A stretch of DNA of 64,000 nucleotides from NCBI GenBank assembly GCA_013397115.1, contig VWZW01005536.1, positions 144,557 through 208,556 of the forward strand, given 5' to 3'. Positions 48,360-58,022 of the stretch are shown here, piece by piece; position 1 is the stretch's first letter, and each line of letters opens with the position of its first letter. The stretch is from Edolisoma coerulescens. Its lineage: Eukaryota > Chordata > Aves > Passeriformes > Campephagidae. The translations under genes were made by a program, and so were the position numbers. Under the pieces are notes generated by a model. It did not search any database and was not told where the DNA came from. It saw only the letters and a list, made by a program, of their open reading frames with translations.

Positions 48360-48470
48360 AAGCCCTACGCCTGCCAGGTTCCCGGCTGCTCCAAGCGCTA
48401 CACCGACCCCAGCTCCCTGCGCAAGCACGTCAAGGCTCACTCGGCCAAAGAGCAGCAGGTGCGTAAGAAG
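48360..48470 (+). CDS. GLIS1: GLIS1-like exon: zinc finger 5 and basic tail
   Basis: This 111-nt exon encodes 37 residues (phase 0 at both ends). It opens KPYACQVPGCSKRYTD and contains one complete C2H2 finger: C5, C10, H23, H27 with the C-x4-C-x12-H-x3-H spacing. It then runs into HSAKEQQVRKK, a basic stretch directly after the last finger. This is the fifth and last GLIS finger. It follows the THLDT end of the previous exon without a frame break. From memory of the family, HSAKEQQVRKK is the GLIS1 form, while GLIS3 has Ser and Ala at the variable positions. That is the main ground for calling GLIS1. The acceptor is CCGTTCCCAG and the donor is GTAAGA after AAG. The exon is GC-rich compared with its flanks. 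Confidence 0.95.
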
Positions 48471-51400
48471 GTAAGAGCAGGCAAAGAGGGACACATGCCC
48501 AGAGCTCCTCAATACAGTCGTTTTTAATTTAGCTTTAATTCATATATTTTCAGATCAGAGTTTTTCTGCAATGTCACACAAGGAAACTTAAGAGGAGCTT
48601 ATTTTCCTGTTGGTTTTTAATCACTGTTGTTAACCAGACCACCTTATGTATTTGTACTTTCAAAGGCTGCCACCCCCTAACTTCAGTTTGCTCCATGCTT
48701 TCTGTCCAGGCATTTCTTTCCTGTTCGTCTTTCATACAGAAGCCCAAGTTGTGCTGTCATTCACATAAAATGTCCTTGCATTGAGTCAGCTAGTGCTGAT
48801 TGTATCTACTAAAATATATGTTGGCAGATCATCTAAAACACAAATGAAACTAAGGCAGGATACAATGGAAGTGTAGGAAAAGAGCTCTTGTAATAGAAGA
48901 GATGTCCTTGTGTCAGCCATGCCCCCTTCCCTCCTGCTGCTCCTCGCGTACAGTTTTCACCAGTTTGAACTTAGAGTCCCCTTTCCCAGGCCAGCTGTGT
49001 GTCCCCTAATTCTCCCTGGACCCCTTCTCTCTGCCAGATGTGTGCAGGCTGAGTAGCAGTTCCCAGCACATCAGTGACCAGAGCTCTGCACTATTTCAGA
49101 TACTCATGGATCACTCACTGGCTGCTGAGCTTTGTGTCTGGGAGTAACACGTGCCCAGCACCATCCAGGTGTCCATGGAATCAAGTCTTTGCACATATCA
49201 GCTCTAGTCAAAAGTTTTATCTAGCCTGGCCACTGCCTAGTTTCCCAATTTTGTATTATCAGGCCTTGTGGCTTCCCTGCAGCTCTCAGCTTTAGGAGGT
49301 TCCCCAGGATGTGCTGTGCATGTATGTCCCACAGGTCACAAAATTCCCAGCACTTCCCTAGATTAACCTTTAGCTCATAGTGAGAGCAAGAGTCAGAGTG
49401 CCATGGCAGTCATTGATTAATTCTGTGTAATTAATTCTGTGTAATGGGAGTAAGAGTCAGAATGGCATAACGTAATTGATTAATTCTGTGTAATTAATTC
49501 TGTGTAATGGGAGTAAGCGTCAGAAGGCCATAGCAGTAATTGGCCACAGAAAGAGAGTGACTGTGGCACCAGAGTCTTTTCCAATTGGAAGATCTTTGCA
49601 ACAGGAAGGTTTTGTTACGTGAAATTCTCAGCAGATTCTGGAAAGCAACTGTGCTCCCTATTCCAGAGAAGAGAACTTCCCCATTTTTCCTTCCTGTGGT
49701 TTCTGGCATACTTTAGGGAAACGAGGAGGGAATTACTTCCTAATACCAAACCTGGGTGTCATTTGTTCAGCTCTGTGTACTGAGCTGAATGCATTAACGT
49801 GTCACCATCCTTTACATCTGGGGACAGTCCCCACTGTTACACCCTGCCACCTGCTGAGGCCTCGTTCCAGTTCTACAGAGCAAGGTGGGGAAAAAAACCC
49901 CAAATCCCAACTTTGTGTTAGAGGGCAACAAGTACTTCCTGCATCAGCAGCAGGAGGCCTGAAGCACAGAATCAATCCAGGACAAATTTGGTGAACACCA
50001 ACTGCAAAGTCAGGCTACTGGGATGCACCAAGACATCAATATCCAGGGTTTCATACCACTTAATCTCCTGCCTTGAGGAGTTTTCCTGTGTGCATATACA
50101 TAGCCTCCTATAGACTTATCAAATCTATCTTAAAATAATGTTAGTAACTTGTCTCCCACACCTTATTTGGTAGAGCAGTCAAAATCTGCACTCCTCCAGT
50201 GGTTTGAAATCATCTTCAGATTTCCTGTCTCATTTATCCATGATAACTTTATGAATACTTGATCCTGTGACTTTTTCTCCTCAAACTTAAAAGGCACCTG
50301 CAAAAGCAGTGGATTTAAAGTCTGTTTTCATCAGGCTGTCTTAAAAAGCATCAAAGCAAACCTGGCTGATAAAGAAATAAGAACCCCTCCAAAATATTTC
50401 ACTTAAGTGTATTAAAAAACCCCAACGCCTTTCACAACTAAGTAAATCTCAGTGTTACTGAACCTACCAGCCTACTTTGGATTTCAGATTTAGGAAAAAA
50501 GAGGGAAAAGACTGTTTATACTCACTTGCTCGGTTTTGATTCTAACTCAGCAAAGGCAGTTGTCTGCTGAGATCAGCTTCCCAAGAGTTCTGAGTGGAAA
50601 TGACTTAGCCAAGAAAGAAAAATTAACAGGCTGTTCTGCCAACATGTCTTGGTTGAGGTATGCTACCAAAATGTGCCATCTCTGGTACAAAACAAAATGC
50701 CTGAGCTTAGACTTGAATCAAAGGAATCCTGAGCACTTAGTTCATAGCTTAGAGGATTAGTGCAGCGGTGATGTTTGGTTGTTCTGAAAGGCTTTACAGG
50801 AACAAAACAGGAGAAAGTTAGCTGTTAATTTAGTAGTAGTTTAATTGGCTGCAGATGCACTTTGTGATCCAAATGTCAGATGTTTATCTCGAACCCAGAA
50901 ATGGCTGTAGTGCCGAATTCTGAGAAGGTTTGCCTGGGCCCTTTATTTAGAATACCCAAGCCCAGGGGAGATGGGTATATGAGGCTGTACCCATAAGGAC
51001 AGTAACTATTTATTAATGGCTGTAGAATATGATGGCTGTTTGTGTAATGTGAGCACTCTGTTATGACAAAAGCTTGGCAGCATCAGCATGTTTGAAAGAG
51101 AATTAGAAATGCTTTTCTTTCCTAATTCTCCTCTCCTGCTGTTTTTAATATGATCGACATTGTGGTTTTCAAGAGTTTGCTTCAGACCCTTTTGCCAGAG
51201 CTTTAATTTACATGGAGCACAGCTGACACGTGGGTGATACCTCTCACACATCACCGACAGCACCTTGCTCTGCCAGTTCTAATCTGATAAGCACAAACGC
51301 TTTTCTTTCCCTATCAAATGTCTTTCCAAGTGTCACAGTCACAGGGTGATGCAAACCTTTTGCCACAGAATCCAAGAAACTACAGAAAGCCTGAAAATGT

Positions 51401-51685
51401 GCAGTTCAGTTACTCAGGAAGGTTTGAAGAAATACAGGGCACATTATTTTCTGAAGCAAACTGGTTGTTGATGTAAGATTAGCACACTGAACTTGTGCAC
51501 TTCAGAAAACCAAAGTTATCTCTAATTACAAGCACCAAGTACTACATACATCCTTAATTACACTGAGTTCCTAAGAATGGCATTTCTTCCTTCTATATAT
51601 AATCCTTAAGGATATATATGGAGTTAATTATAAAGAATTTGGTTGTACTATGTAACACAATGTTTCTTTTATCCTCCTCTTGTAG
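48471..51685 (+). other. GLIS1: Intron after the finger 5 exon
   Basis: This 3.2-kb phase-0 intron has donor GTAAGA and acceptor CTCCTCTTGTAG, preceded by a clear pyrimidine tract. It holds the 63-bp minisatellite at 49382-49542. Elsewhere I see nothing beyond AT-rich unique-looking sequence. Confidence 0.9.
49382..49542. repeat. 63-bp minisatellite, about 2.5 copies
   Basis: Unit 1 spans 49382-49446, unit 2 spans 49447-49509, and a partial third unit spans 49510-49542. Each begins near GGAGTAAGAGTCAGA and ends with a nested 15-bp doublet, ATTAATTCTGTGTA repeated twice. Units 1 and 2 are near-identical over the doublet and diverge in the middle. It lies within a GLIS1 intron about 1 kb after the finger 5 exon. 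Confidence 0.9.
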
Positions 51686-51818
51686 CTAAAGTCCTGTACT
51701 GATGCTGAACAAGATGTACTAAGTGAATGCTTGGCTATACAACAGCTCCACACATCTTCACAGCACATCCTGGATGGGAAGTGTGGCAGATCTGTAGGTC
51801 CTCATGATTTAATTACAG
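51686..51818 (+). CDS. GLIS1: GLIS1-like exon: linker after the zinc fingers
   Basis: This 133-nt exon encodes 44 codons plus one base (phase 0 to phase 1). It begins LKSCTDAEQDVLSECLAIQQ, continues LHTSSQHILDGKCG, and ends PHDLIT plus the first G of a split Gly codon. The D-x-L-x-E-C-L-x-x-Q-Q-L-H-T-S pattern matches my recollection of the segment after the fingers in GLIS1 and differs from GLIS3, where this region is quite different. The acceptor is CTCCTCTTGTAG and the donor is GTAAGAATA. No enzyme or binding motif is visible. In this family the region after the fingers belongs to the regulatory C-terminal half. Confidence 0.9.
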
Positions 51819-54800
51819 GTAAGAATACTTCTAATAAGTGTGCTGCTAAATACGTCATATAACAGAGGATTTAAACCAGAAAAGATTTGTCACTGTAGAA
51901 GGTGAAAAAACCTCCAAACCAACAAATAAGAAGAAATAATTCTGGAGTCATTCACTAAGGCCTGGCTTTTTTTTTTCCAGAATTAGTCAGAGGAATAACT
52001 ACTTTTTTATTTCAAGTGGAAGGGGCAGCAGCCCTGCTGAAAGAAAGCCTTTCTCTATCCATTTGTTCTCCTTTCAAAGTGTGCCCTGGCCTGGGCAGGG
52101 TGCAGGTGCAGGTGCAGGAGCTGTGCTAAGCCCAGGCCGGTGCTCTGGCACAGACTCGCAGCAGGAGGGTTTTATTCAGGAGCTGCAGGAAAGCTGATGA
52201 GGCTGAGTGTTATGATGCACTTTGGATCATAACAAATAATATGGTGATGCATGAATGGGGAGAAAACTTGAATTTGAAATGTCAAACCTTCTTGTAATTG
52301 TCTTTTCTAGTATTTAATCGTTCTTTCTGTATTTTCTTTCCTTCTTGTGGTTTGAACAAGAGTGGGCCCTTTTCAGGGACCTTAGACTCTTCTATACATC
52401 TTACAGGAAGAGAAAAAGATGCTTCCATTCCCTTCTGTGAGAAATAAGATCTAGATTCACAGTTTTTGTACCCCAACAGAGGATCCTGAATCAGGGATGT
52501 GCAATTTGAGGTTCTGTGTTAGGCAGCAGAGAGAGGCACTCCCAGAGGCCAGCAGTGTCATTGTAATCTGCCTTCTGCAAGAATCTCCTACTTTTTTGTG
52601 ATTACTCCAAATCTTCAAAACAACAAATGCATTCTGCTTGACATCTCCTATCCTCTTTTCTGCTTCAAGTTGCATTAAAATGTTGGAATGTAACTGGTGA
52701 ACAGAATGGAGTAGAAAGGGAAATACCCCATCATTGTGATGTGGTTCCCCTGGGAGTCTGCACTCAGGGTTTACATGTGGCTCCTCAAAAAGTGGGAGAA
52801 AACTGGATGGATTCAGGGGTTAATTTCCAGTCTCTGCCTGTGTCACCTGCACTGAGTAAGGTCTGTGAGGGCAGCACGGGGCCTCTGCTGTCCCCTTGAC
52901 AGCCCCAAGTAGCTGGAGCATGGCTTGGCCTCTGCCTTCCAGGCAGGGCAGGAAAGAGCAGTGACATTTTCCTCAGAACAGGCTGCACTTCAGAACCTCA
53001 GAAACTGCCTCAGATTTCAAGTGACAACAATAAAACAGGAAAAGAGTTATTAGCTCACAGATAAACAGACCATCCCTAACCTCTCAGTGTCATTTTGGAG
53101 AACCTCTTGTGAAATGAAGGATTTTATCTGTCCGTAACTCTGGCTTTGTCTGAGATGATTTCTGTGCTGATTATATCAATCCATCACGAGGATGCTGTAA
53201 AAAACCTGTAAATCTTTCCTGATACTTCCATCAGGTCGCTCCATATGAGACCCCATCAATGCACAGTATGAGCAAGTCCCAGGGAAAAATAAATCAAGAT
53301 TTGAAAGACTGTTTTGCAGTGAAACAGAAGTTGCTTCATATTATGTGGAGTACAATCCACAGGCAAAACTGTTCCTCTGTCATTATTTAGGGCATATAAA
53401 CCAAAGTGCTGATCCTTATGCGATTAAAGTTTAAGGACATTCCTGCTGCCACCTATAGTCTGCAGTGATTGCACATTTGCTTTTTCAAATAAGCTGAGGT
53501 CATATTTTTTGAGAAATCAGCTATAATACTGCGAATAGGCTATACATGGATAAATACAGTGTATGATGTCCTCATATTCCACTTGAAATACGAAAACATT
53601 CATGGTTTGAGCTTTTGAGTTTGGTTTTTGTGTTGTTTTTTTCAAAGAAACCACATTATTAATGTGCAGAGCTCTGGGCTTTAGGGATCACTTGGATTCC
53701 TGGAGAATTTCAGTTTTGTCTTTCTCCAAGTTAAAGCACATTTTAAATATGTCAGGGATGAAAGCCCATCACAGAAAAAATGAAATATTAAAAAAGGCCC
53801 CATCCCTTGTGTCTGACTTCAAAGCAGGTAAGACAGTGAGCAGAGGAATGTTTCTGCAGTCAGAGGAACCCATTGTTTGCTGAGATCTTCCTCGTTTTTC
53901 CCTCCTCGTAACTAAGATGCTTCATAGCTGCACACATTTAACTCTGCCTGTGGACAAGAGCTTGTATCACTCTGGTCCCACTCAGGCATTTTCTCTGGGT
54001 TTTATTATTGTTTGCCTGGTCTCAGCATAAAGCTGAGGGGAAAAAAGCTGCTAGTCACAGATGCTCAGAGCACTGTTTTGGCCACAGATGTTAAGGTTAA
54101 AGGCCAAGCCATTTAAAATACTGATTGATGACTTATATTTACAATCTGAGGTGGTCAATGTGTGAAGAGGCCCAAGGTGCACAGGTCTGGCATGGGCTGC
54201 ACTGGCAGGAGTCATTCACAGCAGCTCCAAAGGCCTCTGTGTGACTTCAGGTACCCAGAATATTAGTGCTCAGTGCTGGGAAAAAAGGAAGAAAAACCGT
54301 GAAAGGAAAGAAATTTTGGAAGTACTGAGAATTATACTGAGACTGGATTAGCAACTGCTCTTCCCCCCTTGATGTGTTCCTCCGTGGGGAGGGAGCTGTG
54401 GTGAGGCAGCACAGGGCGTGGGGAACGTGGGGACAAGGGACACCACGAGTCAAACTGGGCCTGAGTGGTGCTGCATAGAGATGTTGGGAGAGGAGAACTC
54501 ACTGATGACAAACCCCACAAGCCTCAGTGCACACATGGTCCAAGCAGGGCCTTTCTCCTGAGAAAGTATGATCAGGAAGCCAAAAGATGGATCTAGGAGA
54601 TGTCCCCAGCTAGAAACTCTTCAAGCCCAGCAGTGGGCACTGGGTGTCCACCCCAGCAGTTCCACAGATGGGTAAACTCCTCTGCAGAGTGGTTGGGGTG
54701 CCAGAAACTGGGGGTGACAGGGATTCTGGTTTCATTTGGTTTCCTAATGGGGTGGGTTTGAGTGCATGGGATCATGCAGGACTCAGTTGCTGCACATACA

Positions 54801-57004
54801 GAGTTGTGGGGTGTTTTTTTTAACATTTTCTTGCTCCTCTAGAGAATTATGCTGATTGTAGGTACTCAGCTACTCTGTCTTTCTCATCAGCTCAAGGAAC
54901 AGGCCAGGAGAGAGACATCCTAAACATTCCTGAACTGTTCAGGGGTGGGATTGAAAGGTAAAACATTGAGTGTGTTTGCTGGCCACCACACTGCTAAGAT
55001 GACTTTTTTTCTGAGGGCTTTTGAGCTTTTTGCACAAGTTTTTGCTGGGCCAGCAGTGTGGGAGCCTTAGAGCATGAACAGCTTGGTTTAGGTTCTGCAG
55101 TTTCCTCCAGGCTGTGCTGTCCCTATACCTGAACTGGTGGTGTAGGAAATAGAGCTGAAGTGTGAAACGACACTGAACAGACAAGGTCAAATTTGGCTCA
55201 TCTTTCAAGCTTGATAATGAAGGCATGAACAATGAGGATCTGAGGGAAGTGGAAACTGCTGTATTATGAAATGGACTGAAGCCATCAGTGGAAAAGCATT
55301 TCCACAATGTAGCATCCTTGCTACTGACTTACTGTTACCAGAAGAGGCTTTAAATAAATCCTTGCATCACCTGGGAACATCTGACGTCTTAAAAGCCCCT
55401 TCTGTCTGATGTGCGGTGCAGAAAGCAAGTTGGTTTCACTGGCTGGCTGACAAATGTTCAGTCTAGCAGGAGACAGAGATGATGTGGTTCAGTTTTGTTG
55501 CTTTAGATCTGTCAGCAGCTGAGGACTCATTGTTCATGAGGGGTTTTTGACTCATCTGAAGCCCCTGACAAAGGTGGCTGGAATCTTGCCTCGGTGGTTC
55601 TGCTCTTCAGTCACACACAGAAACAGATGCTGACATTCAGATGTTGCTTCTTCACCCCGAGGGTGTCACACATTCCCCACAGCTCTGGATTTTCATGTTG
55701 CCTTCTGCTTGTTCCATGTCACTGGGAGGGATTGGGAGGGTGCAGTCCAGAGCCTTGCCAGTGACACGGGACAGGGCCGAGCGCAGCTGGCACATGGCTC
55801 TGTCCTGGATGTGCAGCTCTGCACACGCTGAGTGGGGAAGGACAGATGAATGGTACAGGAGGAGAGATGGCAAAGAAAGGCCCCAGCGTGTGGGGTCTCT
55901 GTGCTCTAGAGCTGGACACTGTGGGAGCTGGCAGACCTCACTTGCTGCTCACAGCCTTCAGATCACAGTGTGGCTGTTCTGGTCCTCGTCCGTGTGCACA
56001 TTCCCTGGGAGGGCAGGACAGAACTGTGGCAGATGTTGTAGGCACAACTTGAAGAGGAAAAAGGCAGAAAAACTGGGAAAAGAAGGACTAGACTTTTCCC
56101 AGAACGGCATGACAAGGAGCCAGTCCTTTCCCCCTGCCATAGGTGGCATTTGCACACTCCATGCTTGCACTCCTGTGATATCTGTCACCACAGAGACCTG
56201 CCCTCAGAGCAGACTTCACTCCAAAAGCCAGTGTGAGGGCCCTGAGCCCAGGTAGTGCCTGTCTTGGTGCATGGTCACTCTTCAGAAGGGAGAAAAGAAA
56301 CTTAATTCCAGCATCTTCATCCAAGAGTCCTGGACAAAGGTTCCTCAACAAAGGATGTGCATGAGGGCATGGTAGGTACTTGGCTATTGGTGCCTGACTG
56401 CCATGGTAGAGGAGAGTCCCCAAAAATGACACATGAGCACTCCTTCAGTGATTCTGTACTAGTGAACCTGTTTTCATTATCTCATAAAAAATTTCTCCTT
56501 GCTCCTCTTTGCATTTAGTTTATTGGGGTTTCATTTGTACCAATATGTGATATTCGTAAATGGTCTGGGATGTCCAGCAGCTTAGTAATGGAAAGTCAAA
56601 TTACAGAGTTTGAAATGAACAGCAAAACCCCAGGGTACCACGGTCTGTTCTGCTGTGTGAGCTCCATCCCCTGAGCACTGGGGGTTCTCTCTCACAGGGA
56701 TGGGAAAGGCAGGGTGGGAGTCCTGCCAAGCCCTCCTGGCTGTCAGGAAGGTTCTACAGCTCTGTAGAGTCCAGGAACATCTGGATCACCTGGGAGGGTC
56801 AGAGAGGAGACAGCCACAAGTCAAAGTACCACGGCACAGCTCTGAGTGCTGCTCTGGCACAGGGGTATTCACTGACACACAGGGGCTCTGCTGTGGGGTT
56901 GTGTCTCAGGGTCAGGTGGGGGATAGGGAAGGAGGTGGAGACTCTGCAGGGCTTACTGATGCCTCCTTGCTTATTTTGTTTTGCCAACTGCTCTGTGTTC
57001 CCAG
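51819..57004 (+). other. GLIS1: Intron between the linker exon and the Pro/Ser/His-rich exon
   Basis: This 5.2-kb phase-1 intron has donor GTAAGAATA and acceptor TGTGTTCCCAG. It contains a short GGTGCA triplicate at 52099-52120. An open frame of 204 codons on the + strand at 55641-56255 has no recognisable domain and overlaps open frames on the opposite strand. I see no interspersed repeat that I can name. Confidence 0.9.
52099..52120. repeat. Short (GGTGCA)n tandem repeat
   Basis: The hexamer GGTGCA is repeated three times and followed by GGAG. This is a simple repeat with no evident function. Confidence 0.7.
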
Positions 57005-57155
57005 GCATGTACAGTGGATCCAGCTCCAGCCACAACGGCCCCTCCCCAGCCGTGCTGCCGCCTCCTCATGACATCCCTTCAAGGCACCTTCCCCTCGACT
57101 CTGCCCTGTCCAGCCCACATCACCACCAGTCGCCGCTGGAGAGTGCCAGGGAAGG
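57005..57155 (+). CDS. GLIS1: GLIS1-like exon: Pro/Ser/His-rich C-terminal segment
   Basis: This 151-nt exon completes the split Gly codon (phase 1) and then encodes 49 codons plus two bases (phase 2). Translation gives MYSGSSSSHNGPSPAV, then LPPPHDIPSRHLPLDSAL, then SSPHHHQSPLESAREG with the last Gly split. The P-P-x-H-D-(I/V)-P-S-R-H-x-P-L-D motif, followed by a His-rich SSxHHH stretch and ES-x-R-(D/E)-G, agrees with my recollection of the GLIS1 C-terminal region. It is low-complexity, probably disordered, and without catalytic motifs. The acceptor is TGTGTTCCCAG and the donor is GTACGT. The phase-2 end requires a further exon, which is not found downstream in this window. Confidence 0.9.
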
Positions 57156-57282
57156 GTACGTGTGTGCTGTGAAACATGCTGGGCCTGTGCCTGCCATGAT
57201 GAACGATGAATTCTTTATTTTACTTTGCATGGGTGCTGTTCAAGAGAAAACACTGGCCCAAACGAAGCAATTTTGTTTGTTT

Positions 57283-57400
57283 TAGAATCACAGAATAATT
57301 TAGTTTTCAAGGGACCTCAGAAGGTCATGTCATCTATGCCCTGTGCAAAGCACATCATTGGACATCATTATCAGGTTGTTCAGGGCCTTGTCCTTGCCTT
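57283..57400 (-). mobile_element. Degraded CR1 3' fragment
   Basis: AGAATCACAGAATAATTTAG, then AAGGGACCTCAGAAGGTCAT and CAGGTTGTTCAGGGCCTTGT, follow the order of the reverse-complemented CR1 3' end with many substitutions and small indels. It is older than the copies at 29991 and 43154. The inner boundary is uncertain. Confidence 0.75.
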
Positions 57401-57972
57401 TGACAAAACACAGTGAGAGTTTTTCTTCATAGCATGCAGTTACGTTTAGATTTTGTTTTTTAATTCTTGCTGGGTGACTTCTCATAGGTTTGGATAAGCA
57501 CAGAGAACTTTTCTCAGCTAACATGAGAAACCTCTCAGAGGGTAAAACCCGAACTATGACTCACTCGGGAATCAGGCAGTGTTTGCCCTAGTAAGGCTCA
57601 CTCAGTGTCAGAGCCACGGCTTTCTCACTTCCTTGCTCTCTGATAAGGTTTTCTGCAGTGCACCTCTCAGCAGCAGGCTTTACCCAGCCAGATCCTAATC
57701 AGGGAAGAGTGTTTAATCCCACTGATTGTGTGGATTGCACTGCTACAGCACGGATACAATTGCATGGCTACGGGGTGTGATATTTCTAAAGGACCGTTTG
57801 CTCAAGGCTCTCATAACATCTTCTCAACAGTAAAGAATCTCTGCAAGCCACAAAACTCTGCTCTAACCTTTTTACTCAGATTCTTTTGGTGCCTGGCCTC
57901 ATGCAAATTCAACTTCATACTTACAGTTTTCCTTCCCAGCACTCTGGATGGGGAAAGGACTCTGATTTGGCT

Positions 57973-58022
57973 TTACTGATGGGAATTTAAGATACAGAGA
58001 GATTAAGGGATTTTCTTTCCCT
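57973..58022 (+). repeat. Possible MIR-like SINE remnant
   Basis: GATACAGAGAGATTAAGGGA followed by TTTTCTTTCC is reminiscent of the MIR CACAGAGAGGTTAAGTGACT box. Only about 50 bases are comparable. Confidence 0.3.

Noticed and set aside
49382..49542. CRISPR-like repeat-spacer pattern
   Set aside because: The repeat units are directly adjacent with no unique spacers, and the genome is eukaryotic. It is a minisatellite.
55641..56255. 204-codon open frame on the + strand
   Set aside because: No recognisable domain, overlaps several open frames on the other strand, and lies inside a GLIS1 intron. The translation looks like chance GC-rich sequence.
44441..57155. Labelling the gene GLIS3
   Set aside because: The fingers fit either paralogue, but the sequence after finger 5 (HSAKEQQVRKK and the following two exons) fits my recollection of GLIS1 much better than GLIS3. 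I kept GLIS3 as the alternative only.
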